The notes: a model not told the origin generated them from the letters alone. A DNA stretch of 13,132 nt from an uncultured Lachnospiraceae bacterium (GCA_910588955.1 CAJURQ010000047.1:1-13132), one strand, 5' to 3'. Shown: positions 6,135-12,939, counted from the first letter of the stretch. Program-made: numbers and translations.

Positions 6135-6171
6135 CAAGTGTGGTTTATATCAACACAAATGTACCGATATT
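6135..6171 (-). repeat. conserved leader block of paralog 2
   Basis: This 37-nt 5'-UTR segment differs from 5379-5415 at only three positions. It includes TTTGTGTTGATATA and the 9-mer CCACACTTG just upstream of the ribosome site. The surrounding leader sequence is clearly diverged, so conservation here is selective or reflects the original duplication boundary. Confidence 0.75.
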
Positions 6172-6213
6172 CATAAAACAGGTATACCATTAATTCCGAT
6201 AACCTTACTTACG

Positions 6214-6242
6214 ATTCTATATTTTACTATTCTCTATGTCAA
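6214..6242 (-). promoter_or_regulatory. promoter of secreted paralog 2
   Basis: TTGACA (6237-6242), 17 nt and TAGAAT (6214-6219) lie on the minus strand, with a predicted start near 6207. It sits only about 30 nt past the stop codon of the lipoprotein gene. No strong terminator is seen between them. Confidence 0.85.
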
Positions 6243-6273
6243 TAGCATTTAGTGAAACTACCAAAATATGCCA

Positions 6274-7047
6274 CTAAAATTCCAGATGAATCGTCTCCGC
6301 GCTCGCCTCATATTCTTCCATTCGGTCATAATCGGAAGTCTGGGAATATGTAATCACATAACTCTTGTCCGCATTGATCGCGTATTCCAACTGGGATATC
6401 TGCGTATCTCCCACCTGATAATGGCACAGAATACGAAAAGCCGGACAGCCGTCAATGCGGATGCTCTCAAAGCTGTCGATGATAACCTCGATCTCCTCCC
6501 CGTACTCCTTGCGGAAATTTTCTTCCGCCTGTGTCTTGAATGTTTCCTCCGTCATAAGCTGCAGCGCCACATCCCTGCCAAGCGCCACATAATATATAGT
6601 GGACGCGTCGATCGGATATCGTCTTGTCACATACATGCCTTCGATATCCTCCGACTCCGCAAATGCTTCCGGCAGGGTAAAACTGCATCCCTTCGTGACG
6701 GGCGCGCTCTCCACCACGGAGGTATCCATCTCATTTTCTTCCAGCATTTCCTCCGCCAGTTGGTTTTTCAAATTTTCATCCATCTCCACCGGCGCCATAA
6801 AACTTGCTTCGGGAAAGGGTTCCGCGCTCCCCTCCGAATCCGGCGTTTCTCCTTCTTCCGTTTCTTCCCCTTCCGCCGTCGAAGCTTCCGTCTCTGTCTC
6901 CTCATCCGCCGCAGCATCGTCCGCCGGCAGCACCGTCTCCGTCTCCGCAGGCTCTGCGCTCGTATGTACAGCCTCCCCGCCCCCGCAGCCAACAAGAGCG
7001 GCGGTGCACATTGCCAGAAGGAGACCCTTTATTCTTTTTCCATACAT
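6274..7047 (-). CDS. lipoprotein with acidic linker, unknown function
   Basis: A 257-aa protein. KRIKGLLLAMCTAALVGC is a lipoprotein signal peptide with lipobox LVGC and Cys21, so it should be anchored to the outer face of the membrane. Residues about 24-85 are a low-complexity spacer rich in Glu, Ala, Thr and Asp. Residues about 110-257 form a globular domain (KGCSFTLPEAF, YYVALGRDVALQLM, IRIDGCPAFRI, YVITYSQTSDYDR) resembling small alpha-beta sensor or PsbP-like folds; I cannot assign a family. The start is the ATG at 7047. It has a weak AGGA very close and AAAGG about 11 nt upstream, so the ribosome site is modest. It has its own promoter overlapping the end of the DUF1540 gene. Confidence 0.85.
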   Translation of the reverse strand: MYGKRIKGLLLAMCTAALVGCGGGEAVHTSAEPAETETVLPADDAAADEETETEASTAEGEETEEGETPDSEGSAEPFPEASFMAPVEMDENLKNQLAEEMLEENEMDTSVVESAPVTKGCSFTLPEAFAESEDIEGMYVTRRYPIDASTIYYVALGRDVALQLMTEETFKTQAEENFRKEYGEEIEVIIDSFESIRIDGCPAFRILCHYQVGDTQISQLEYAINADKSYVITYSQTSDYDRMEEYEASAETIHLEF

Positions 7048-7112
7048 ATTCCTATCTGCCTTTCCAATATAGTCAGAGGACGCAAGCCAAACGGCTCGCG
7101 CCCAACAAATCC

Positions 7113-7141
7113 ATTGTAATATAAAATTTCAAAACTGGCAA
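7113..7141 (-). promoter_or_regulatory. promoter of the lipoprotein gene
   Basis: TTGCCA (7136-7141), a 17-nt spacer and TACAAT (7113-7118) lie on the minus strand, 2 nt past the DUF1540 stop codon. The predicted start is near 7106, giving a leader of about 60 nt. Confidence 0.75.
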
Positions 7142-7143
7142 GT

Positions 7144-7458
7144 TTACGCTTCGCGGAAGGTCGCGCACTGGGTCTGCCGGCAGTCGCACGCACCGCATCC
7201 CCTGATATCCACATGTTCCGCATGACACTTGTAATTGGAATTGTACACGCACTTTTCCGCCTCACAGTCAATGCTGATCGTACGGCAGGGATGCTCCAGC
7301 GAACTCACATAAGCGTCATCCCGCCTCTGGGAAAAGCTCTCACAGCAAGTGCCATCACAGTCGCAGGCATGGGTGCCTCCCACCATGATATCGCCCTTGC
7401 AGCAATAATTTTCCTGATTGTAACTACAATTTTCCACGCCACATTTTAATTCCGCCAT
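7144..7458 (-). CDS. cysteine-rich protein with two DUF1540 domains
   Basis: A 104-aa cytoplasmic protein with 16 cysteines. Two tandem copies of the DUF1540 pattern are visible: CGVENCSYNQENYC...I.VGG..ACDCDGTCCESF at residues about 6-42, and CEAEKCVYNSNYKC...DIRGCGACDCRQTQCATF at about 65-101. The spacing suggests metal binding, probably zinc, but the biochemical role of DUF1540 is not established to my knowledge. AAGGAGG lies 12 nt before the ATG at 7458, a slightly long spacing. A 185-bp palindrome lies just upstream, ending 25 nt before that ribosome site. No convincing promoter is seen between the glycosyltransferase gene and this one. It may be co-transcribed with that gene. Confidence 0.93.
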   Translation of the reverse strand: MAELKCGVENCSYNQENYCCKGDIMVGGTHACDCDGTCCESFSQRRDDAYVSSLEHPCRTISIDCEAEKCVYNSNYKCHAEHVDIRGCGACDCRQTQCATFREA

Positions 7459-7502
7459 ACCTAAATAATACCTCCTTTTTTATTATCCGGTAATCAGGTA
7501 AC

Positions 7503-7687
7503 TGCGAAACTCATCTCAACACTGTAATAATTGTGCAAATGGTATAATCATAAGCAGACCCTTGGAAGACGCTGGTACTTAGCGAGGTTTTTCGAGTTTA
7601 GTACCATTGCGTCTGGAACGGAGCGAAAGCGCGTCTGCATTGATTATGCCATTTGTACATTTTCAACAATTTTACAAGAGTTTCGCA
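7503..7687. repeat. 185-bp imperfect palindrome between the glycosyltransferase and DUF1540 genes
   Basis: This fills most of the 259-nt intergenic gap. Three nested arm pairs are visible. The outermost is TGCGAAACTC (7503-7512) with GAGTTTCGCA (7678-7687), perfect over 10 bp. The middle is 7533-7559 with 7633-7658, where CAAATGG, ATAATCA and GCAGAC all find partners. The inner is GACGC and TGGTAC (7568-7578) with GTACCA and GCGTC (7601-7613). The left middle arm contains ATAAGCAGAC, the first ten bases of repeats A, B and C, but the rest does not match them. It may be a large terminator-like or leader RNA hairpin, or a miniature mobile element. Confidence 0.7.
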
Positions 7688-7717
7688 ATCACCTATTCTC
7701 AGATAGTATGGACGGCT

Positions 7718-9445
7718 TTATGATATTTTATACAGGTTAAACCAGTACCGTTCCAACAAAAAGCTTCCCACCTCTTCCACCTCAAATCCATCCTCTCGCC
7801 ACTCGGCAGCAATGTCCTCCCGGCTGTTAAAACTGCCGATAAACCATAAATTTTTTCCCCTGTCTTCCTCTCCCGCCGTATCAAGCATTTCCCTGAGTTC
7901 TTCCGTCTCTTCCACCGTGCCGCAGGGCGAGGTGATTTCCTGAATCAGTTTCTCCCCTTCCACGCGCCATAAAAAGCGCGCCGTCGTCTCCGGCAGATAA
8001 TAACCCGTCACCGCCTGCACCTGATCAAAGTTATAGACAACGCTGTCCTGCGGACCGATCAGCGCAAGCGCCTCTTCCGTCTCCGTCATCAGTCGGATTT
8101 TGTACTCCTCCTCGCCCATAAACGCGCGGTAGTCGCGCAGACCGACTATGACAACGAAAATTGTGAGGGCGATTCCCGCAGCGCGGGGAAATGTATTTCT
8201 TCCTATATTATGTCTACCTATATTATCAGCTTTTTTAGCAAGCTGCGCGGAATTGAGTTTACATAACTCTTTACTCGCATCACCACCACCGCAAAAGTCA
8301 TTCTGCTCGGCTTTCGGTTTACATAATGCATCATTCAGACAGAGTGCGAATCCCAGCCAGAAGCATCCCGCCGCGGGTATCATATACCGGTACACAAAAA
8401 TCGGACGGATCAAAAACGACGCCGCAAACCCGAATGCCACCAGTCCTGCCAAAACGCCGACGCCTGCCGTGGCAAGCCAGAATCTCACCGTCGCTTCATC
8501 TACAAGATTCTTACGGCATTCCCTTTTTATTGTATTCACGCAAATTTTGTCGTTTTCTCTCCCTTTATGGAAGAGTTTTAGCGCCCACTGACACCACAAA
8601 CCGAGGTATGCCACAAACAAAACCACCGCCAGAACCGTATTCACCCTTTCGTCCGCAAAGGCAGGCTTCATCAAGAATTTCACGCACCCGCCCAGAGACC
8701 GCCACGTCAGCGGAAGAATCCAGTAATTCTCACTGACCGCCTCAAGCTGCCCTGCCAGCGCAAAAAGCCACGGCACATAACCAATCACAGATACCGCCGC
8801 ATAAAAGAGCCACTCTCTGATCCGCCGCCTGTCGAGAAACCAGAAGGCGAGCAGCAGGCACAGGTAAACCATCACCACCGCCACACAGGCAAAATACTGG
8901 ATGTATGCCGCCGCCAGCCCGTAGAGGACGAATGCCGCGCCGTGGAGGTATGAGCCTTCAAATGTCAATGCATAGCCATGCAGAAACGCCGCCGTCACAA
9001 ACAGCAGCGCCCAGCCGTACATCCGCATCTCCACCGTGTAGGCGGAAAGCTGAGGCATTGCCGTCACGCAGAATAAAAACAGCCCGCCCGTAAACATACC
9101 GAACCGCTTTCTGATAAAGGCAGCCACATAGATCAACAAGATAAAGTACGGCAGCACCGACACGATCTTCGCCAGAACGATCGTCCCTGCTCCCGGCGCA
9201 ATTAGTTTACATAAGTCCGCAAACAACTTGACAATACAATAATACAGCGGCGGATGCACGTCTGCCGCTGTAAGGCGAACCAATTCACCGTAGGAATGTT
9301 CCGCAAGCCCCACGGTGAACAGTTCATCATACCAGATATCGTTGCTAAAGCACAGCATCACGCTTTTGCCAAGCATGATAAGGCTCAGTCCGAGCAGGAG
9401 AAATCCTGCGATATCCCTGCCCTGATATTTTTGTTTCTTCCCCAT
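7718..9445 (-). CDS. multi-spanning membrane glycosyltransferase, GT39/PMT_2-like
   Basis: A 575-aa protein of polytopic membrane type with about ten hydrophobic segments between residues 12 and 435, then a soluble C-terminal part (about 440-575). NDIWYDELFT (Asp40-Glu41) in the first outside loop and ADVHPPLYY (residues 62-69) are hallmarks of the GT39/ArnT/PMT superfamily. Such enzymes move a sugar from a polyprenyl-phosphate donor to a lipid or protein outside the cell. Acceptor and sugar are unknown. A hydrophilic stretch at about 372-422 lies between two membrane segments and contains a 15-bp tandem repeat in the DNA. AAAGGAAG precedes the ATG at 9445. It starts 125 nt after thrS with no clear terminator between, so some read-through from the T-box operon is possible. 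Confidence 0.88.
   Translation of the reverse strand: MGKKQKYQGRDIAGFLLLGLSLIMLGKSVMLCFSNDIWYDELFTVGLAEHSYGELVRLTAADVHPPLYYCIVKLFADLCKLIAPGAGTIVLAKIVSVLPYFILLIYVAAFIRKRFGMFTGGLFLFCVTAMPQLSAYTVEMRMYGWALLFVTAAFLHGYALTFEGSYLHGAAFVLYGLAAAYIQYFACVAVVMVYLCLLLAFWFLDRRRIREWLFYAAVSVIGYVPWLFALAGQLEAVSENYWILPLTWRSLGGCVKFLMKPAFADERVNTVLAVVLFVAYLGLWCQWALKLFHKGRENDKICVNTIKRECRKNLVDEATVRFWLATAGVGVLAGLVAFGFAASFLIRPIFVYRYMIPAAGCFWLGFALCLNDALCKPKAEQNDFCGGGDASKELCKLNSAQLAKKADNIGRHNIGRNTFPRAAGIALTIFVVIVGLRDYRAFMGEEEYKIRLMTETEEALALIGPQDSVVYNFDQVQAVTGYYLPETTARFLWRVEGEKLIQEITSPCGTVEETEELREMLDTAGEEDRGKNLWFIGSFNSREDIAAEWREDGFEVEEVGSFLLERYWFNLYKIS
8198..8227 (-). repeat. 15-bp tandem duplication inside the glycosyltransferase gene
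   Basis: Two adjacent 15-nt units (8198-8212 and 8213-8227) differ at two positions and encode NIGRH followed by NIGRN (residues about 408-417). They lie in a hydrophilic loop that is probably a recent, weakly constrained expansion. Confidence 0.7.
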
Positions 9446-9570
9446 ACATCTTCCTTTTATTATTACCGCATAGTCTACCGCAATAGATATTTACGCCAAT
9501 CTGCTCATTTTGTACCGAACATGCGTATTTATTTCTTTGGTTCTGCTTTTGCAAGCTTGAAAATATCGCT

Positions 9571-11538
9571 TTATTTCTTCTGCTCTTCCTGCACTATTTC
9601 CTGCCTGATTTCCTTCGTGCGGATCTCCTTGCAGATCTGATCGATAAAGTCGCCCAGCGGTTTCACGCCCTCGTCGCCCGCATAACGGCTTCTGACGGAC
9701 ACGGTCTTATCCTCCGCCTCCTGCGCGCCCACCACGAGCATATAAGGCACCTTTTGCAGTCTCGCCTCGCGAATCTTAAATCCGATCTTCTCGGAGCGGT
9801 TATCCACCGTCACGTCGATATCGTTTCTCGCAAGCTCTTTCCTGATCTCCTCCGCGTAATCGTCATACTTTTCGGAGATCGTGAGGACGCGCACCTGCTC
9901 CGGACAGAGCCATGTCGGGAACTTGCCCGCATACTTCTCAATCAGCCACGCCAGCGTCCGTTCGTAACAGCCAAGCGACGTCCTGTGAATGATGCCCGGG
10001 CGCACCTTGTCGCCGTTCTGATCAATATAGTACATGTCGAACTGCTCCGCCAGAAGGGCGTCCCACTGTACCGTGATCATGGTGTCCTCTTTGCCGTACA
10101 CGTTCTTCGCGTTGATATCCACCTTCGGTCCGTAGAAAGCCGCCTCGCCCACATCCTCTGTGAAGGGAAGCTCCAGCTCCTCAAGAATGCTGCGGATATG
10201 CGCCTCCGTCTCGTTCCAAACCTCCGGCTCGCCGATATATTTCTCCGGATTTTCCGGATCCCACTTGGACAGATGCCATGTGATATCGTCCAGCAGCCCC
10301 AAAGTTGACATAACATATTTTGCCAACGCGATACAGTTTTTAAACTCCTCCACCATCTGATCGGGGCGCATAATCAAGTGCCCCTCGGAGATCGTAAACT
10401 GACGCACACGGGTCAACCCGTGCATTTCGCCGGAATCCTCGTTTCTGAAAAGGGTGGACGTCTCGCCGTAACGGATGGGCAGATCCCGGTAGGAATGCTG
10501 CGTGTTCTTGTAACAGTAATACTGGAACGGGCAGGTCATGGGACGAAGCGCAAACACTTCCTTATCCTTCTCCTCGTCCCCCAGCACAAACATGCCGTCC
10601 TTATAGTGATCCCAATGCCCGGACATTTTGTAGAGATCGCTCTTTGCCATGAGAGGGGTCTTTGTCCTGACATAGCCCCACTCCTTATCCTCCAAATCCT
10701 CTATCCAGCGCTGCAGCTTCATCACCATCTTCGTGCCCTTTGGCAGAAGCAGCGGCAGTCCCTGTCCGATCACATCCACAGTGGTGAACAGCTCCATCTC
10801 CCGCCCCAGCTTATTGTGATCGCGGCGTTTGATATCTTCCAGATGCGCAAGGTGCGCCTCCAGTTCCTCCTTCTTCTGGAAAGCCGTGCCATAGATACGC
10901 TGTAACTGCGCCTTATTAGAGTCGCCCCGCCAGTACGCCATGGAGGAGGAAATCAGCTTGTACGCCTTGATGTTTTTCGTGCTCATCAAATGGGGTCCTG
11001 CACACAGATCGACAAAACCGCCCTGATCGTAGAAAGAAATCTCCGCGTCCTCCGGCAGATCCTGAATCAGCTCCACCTTGTAGGGCTCGTTCCTCTCCTC
11101 CATGTACTTGATGGCTTTGTCTCTCGGAAGGGTGAACCGCTCAAGCTTGTGTCCTTCCTTGATGATCTTCTTCATCTCCGCTTCCAGCTTATCCAGATCT
11201 TCTCTGGAAAAAGGCGCGGCATCAAAATCGTAGTAAAACCCCTCCTCGATCGCCGGACCGATGGTCACCTTCGCCTCCGGAAACAGGCGCTTCACCGCCT
11301 CCGCCAGCACATGGGAAGTCGTATGTCTGACCACCTTAAGTCCCTCTGGGTCGTTCGCCGTAAGAATATTTAAGCTGCAGTCCCTGTCGATAACCGTGCG
11401 CAGATCCTCCACCTTGCCGTCCACTTCCCCGGCGCACGCAGCGCGCGCCAGCCCCTCGGAGATATCAAGCGCAATATCGTAAATGCTCATCGCCTGCGCG
11501 TATTCTTTACATGAGCCGTCTTTCAATGTAATTTTCAT
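9571..11538 (-). CDS. thrS: threonine--tRNA ligase
   Basis: A 655-aa class II synthetase of full length that charges tRNA-Thr. The TGS domain spans about 1-62. The editing domain (about 65-225) has HTTSH (His72, His76) and DLCAGPH (Cys179, His183), which remove mischarged serine. The catalytic domain spans about 245-540 and the anticodon-binding domain 545-640 (VRVLTISEKYDDYAEEI, VGAQEAED). The three catalytic zinc ligands are present: Cys336 (RPMTCPF), His387 (SEGHLI) and His518 (IIHRTSLG). The surrounding motifs differ from the common MNCPGH and FTQDDAH forms. AAGGAAGGAAAGAC precedes the ATG at 11538. It is the last gene under the T-box leader, 103 nt after the small membrane gene. Confidence 0.98.
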   Translation of the reverse strand: MKITLKDGSCKEYAQAMSIYDIALDISEGLARAACAGEVDGKVEDLRTVIDRDCSLNILTANDPEGLKVVRHTTSHVLAEAVKRLFPEAKVTIGPAIEEGFYYDFDAAPFSREDLDKLEAEMKKIIKEGHKLERFTLPRDKAIKYMEERNEPYKVELIQDLPEDAEISFYDQGGFVDLCAGPHLMSTKNIKAYKLISSSMAYWRGDSNKAQLQRIYGTAFQKKEELEAHLAHLEDIKRRDHNKLGREMELFTTVDVIGQGLPLLLPKGTKMVMKLQRWIEDLEDKEWGYVRTKTPLMAKSDLYKMSGHWDHYKDGMFVLGDEEKDKEVFALRPMTCPFQYYCYKNTQHSYRDLPIRYGETSTLFRNEDSGEMHGLTRVRQFTISEGHLIMRPDQMVEEFKNCIALAKYVMSTLGLLDDITWHLSKWDPENPEKYIGEPEVWNETEAHIRSILEELELPFTEDVGEAAFYGPKVDINAKNVYGKEDTMITVQWDALLAEQFDMYYIDQNGDKVRPGIIHRTSLGCYERTLAWLIEKYAGKFPTWLCPEQVRVLTISEKYDDYAEEIRKELARNDIDVTVDNRSEKIGFKIREARLQKVPYMLVVGAQEAEDKTVSVRSRYAGDEGVKPLGDFIDQICKEIRTKEIRQEIVQEEQKK

Positions 11539-11641
11539 GTCTTTCCTTCCTTTCTGAAGCAGAAAATTCTCATACCTCTTCCTGTTTCATCCTCTCATTT
11601 TTGTTTGTCCTCTTTGCCCTGATTTCTAAATAATACATTCA

Positions 11642-11905
11642 TCAAGTATGACTTTCATTATTTCCGTTCTCACTGCCGTTATGACAGCCGTTTCCCGTAT
11701 TATTACTGCCGTTATCGCTGCCTATTTTGATTCCGACGCCATGCGTGAGCGGCGCGGTCAACAGCCCGATGCAGATTCCCGCCAGAAAGCAGATCGCCCC
11801 GATCAAGCAGAAATCCAGTTTTGTGAGCGTAAACTCACCGTTTATGGTGTCAAGCACCCGGTTCTTCGCCTCCACTGGCGTTTCCTTCCATTCCGTCATT
11901 TCCAT
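11642..11905 (-). CDS. small single-pass membrane protein
   Basis: An 87-aa protein that I do not recognise. Residues 1-28 are soluble (MEMTEWKETPVEAKNRVLDT). One strong membrane segment follows (LDFCLIGAICFLAGICIGLL, about 31-50). The hydrophilic C-terminal tail is full of Gly, Asn and Ser (residues about 59-87). The start is the ATG at 11905, preceded by AAGGAGGG at good spacing. A longer open frame to 12019 runs into repeat C and is not credible as coding. Repeat C ends about 20 nt before the ribosome site. It lies between the threonine T-box and thrS in the same orientation, so it should be induced when charged tRNA-Thr is low. A link to threonine use is inference from position only. Confidence 0.75.
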   Translation of the reverse strand: MEMTEWKETPVEAKNRVLDTINGEFTLTKLDFCLIGAICFLAGICIGLLTAPLTHGVGIKIGSDNGSNNTGNGCHNGSENGNNESHT

Positions 11906-11938
11906 GCCTTTTCCCTCCTTTTTCGTTTCTGTCTTCGA

Positions 11939-12070
11939 TTGCGCGAATAAGCAGACTCGAGATGCTTCGCATCTCTCGTTCGCGTTGCTCGCCGTAAGTC
12001 TCACAAAACATCCATTCATGCAAGCATGATGTCTGCTTTGTAAGCCTTCCGTCTCTGCTTATTCGCGCAA
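11939..12070. repeat. structured intergenic repeat, copy C (full length)
   Basis: A 132-bp element with perfect 17-bp terminal inverted repeats, TTGCGCGAATAAGCAGA and its complement. As in copy A, the left arm is followed by ACTCGAGATGC, a hairpin GAGATGC/GCATCTC with a 3-nt loop, and then the 17-nt block CTCGTTCGCGTTGCTCG (11975-11991). The right half holds a different hairpin (ACAAA/TTTGT enclosing CATGC/GCATG). Compared with copy A, the small stem has changed A-U to G-C on both sides and the outer arms changed together. It lies between the T-box terminator and the small membrane gene and shares its last bases with the terminator T-run. Confidence 0.8.
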
Positions 12071-12108
12071 AAAGTCCCCTGCACTGTCAGTCAGACTGTG
12101 CAGAGGAC
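12069..12108 (-). terminator. T-box-controlled terminator
   Basis: On the minus strand GTCCTCTGCAC pairs with GTGCAGGGGAC (11 bp, one U-G) around a 13-nt loop, followed by TTTTT. The start of its left arm (CGTCCTC) is also the 3' strand of the T-box antiterminator, so the two folds exclude each other. Confidence 0.92.
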
Positions 12109-12312
12109 GTATGTTTACGCGGTTCCACCTCGCTTGTTCCGTGCGCCTTTTCGGCAACGGAACCTCTCATTCGACTGTAACGCAAGTCAGCGGGTCGTAT
12201 TAAGACCACTCAGAGTCGGTTTTCAAATGTTTCCCGCAAAAGCGCTTTCAGCCCAAGGCGCTTCTCTCTGCTGCGTTTCGCATCCTACTCTTCTCGTCAA
12301 CGTGTTGTTCCT
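12074..12312 (-). promoter_or_regulatory. threonine T-box leader (riboswitch)
   Basis: The minus-strand leader has the T-box hallmarks in order: a stem I start with GACGAGAAGAGTAG (near 12298), the AGAGAGAAGC internal-loop motif (near 12270), and a specifier region GAAAACCGACTCTGAG. In the last, ACC (12218-12220) fits a threonine codon. Next come stem III (GTTCCGT/ACGGAAC) and the highly conserved T-box AGGTGGAACCGCG (12118-12130). Antiterminator pairs GAGG/CCTC and GCG/CGT close around the T-box and overlap the terminator. Uncharged tRNA-Thr should stabilise the antiterminator and allow transcription of the small membrane gene and thrS. The specifier call was made by eye and matches the downstream gene. 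Confidence 0.93.
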
Positions 12313-12335
12313 GTTTTCTTATAAATTATATCCCT

Positions 12336-12364
12336 ATTCTATGCCAGACATGTTTAAATGTAAA
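12336..12364 (-). promoter_or_regulatory. promoter of the T-box/thrS operon
   Basis: TTTACA (12359-12364), a 17-nt spacer and TAGAAT (12336-12341) lie on the minus strand. Transcription would start near 12329, about 30 nt before stem I. A TATAAT also occurs at 12325-12330 but without a good -35 at 17 nt. Confidence 0.7.
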
Positions 12365-12432
12365 GTGCTAATTTTTTCTTTTATCAACAAATGCCCGGCA
12401 CATAGTTTACATAACTTCTGTCACCCGCCAGC

Positions 12433-12939
12433 CTACGCATTCTTCCCGCAGCACTTCTTATATTTCTTCCCGCTGCCGCAGGGACAGGGATCGTTGGGAT
12501 AAATCTTCTTATCCTTATGAATGGTAGTGGATTCCTTCTGCTCCCTGTAGAGCGCTTTTCTCGTATCCTCGTCGAAGATATCGTTCCACTCTTCCAGATT
12601 GTAGAGCCAGTCTGCGCCCGCCGCCACCATGTTCTTGTAAAGCAGCTCCTTGTCGAAGTCAAGGCTCACCTTCGTGTCCTCCTCCATCTCCTCGATGGGG
12701 TTCGCCTTCTTCAAGCTGTCGTTGATGCCGTCCAGAAAGCCTGTCATGGTCATCAGATCCACTTCATATTTATCCGCCAGCTCCTTGACCGTGCCCTTTA
12801 CCGCCTTGTCCGGGGTCTTCAAAAGCTGTGCGTAGATCTCCTTCTCCTTCTGGAAATAGTCGGACCAGAGTCTCTGTAAATCCCCCTTGTTCGCTGTCTC
12901 CGAATACGCCATATCGCGCCACTGTTGTAATAATGCCAT
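12433..12939 (-). CDS. SEC-C zinc-motif protein of unknown function
   Basis: A 168-aa cytoplasmic protein. The N-terminal 140 residues look mainly helical (DLQRLWSDYFQKEKEIYAQLL, VKELADKYEVDLMTMTGFLDGIND, WLYNLEEWNDIF) and match no catalytic family I can name. The C terminus ends in a SEC-C motif, NDPCPCGSGKKYKKCCG, with Cys152, Cys154, Cys163 and Cys164 as zinc ligands. SecA carries the same motif for SecB and ribosome contacts. The short SEC-C proteins of Clostridia lack SecA's motor domains, so a role in translation or protein handling is only a guess. AAAGGTGG precedes the ATG at 12939. It is monocistronic, with its own promoter upstream and another promoter beyond its end; no clear terminator is seen in the 70-nt gap. 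Confidence 0.9.
   Translation of the reverse strand: MALLQQWRDMAYSETANKGDLQRLWSDYFQKEKEIYAQLLKTPDKAVKGTVKELADKYEVDLMTMTGFLDGINDSLKKANPIEEMEEDTKVSLDFDKELLYKNMVAAGADWLYNLEEWNDIFDEDTRKALYREQKESTTIHKDKKIYPNDPCPCGSGKKYKKCCGKNA

Noticed and set aside
6114..6137. Eight-residue N-terminal extension of paralog 2
   Set aside because: It would include the AAGGAGGA ribosome site in the coding region and would not align with paralog 1.
6268..7119. A 283-codon open frame on the plus strand, longer than the lipoprotein gene it overlaps
   Set aside because: It lies opposite the lipoprotein gene, is rich in Arg, His and Leu as antisense frames of acidic genes are, and has no ribosome site. The minus-strand frame has a lipobox and a promoter.
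9446..9570. A promoter or terminator between thrS and the glycosyltransferase gene
   Set aside because: Only weak candidates (for example TTGGCG-16-TAGACT) and no stem with a U-run were seen, so none is called.
11906..12019. N-terminal extension of the small membrane protein to an upstream ATG
   Set aside because: The extra 38 codons run into repeat C, and the AAGGAGGG ribosome site would be inside the gene; the ATG at 11905 is a better start.
3119..12070. CRISPR-like array from the shared repeat blocks
   Set aside because: The copies are kilobases apart, palindromic over more than 100 bp and lie between housekeeping genes; there are no regular spacers and no cas genes.
12325..12330. TATAAT as the -10 of the thrS operon
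   Set aside because: No acceptable -35 lies 16-18 nt upstream, while TTTACA-17-TAGAAT is complete slightly further up.
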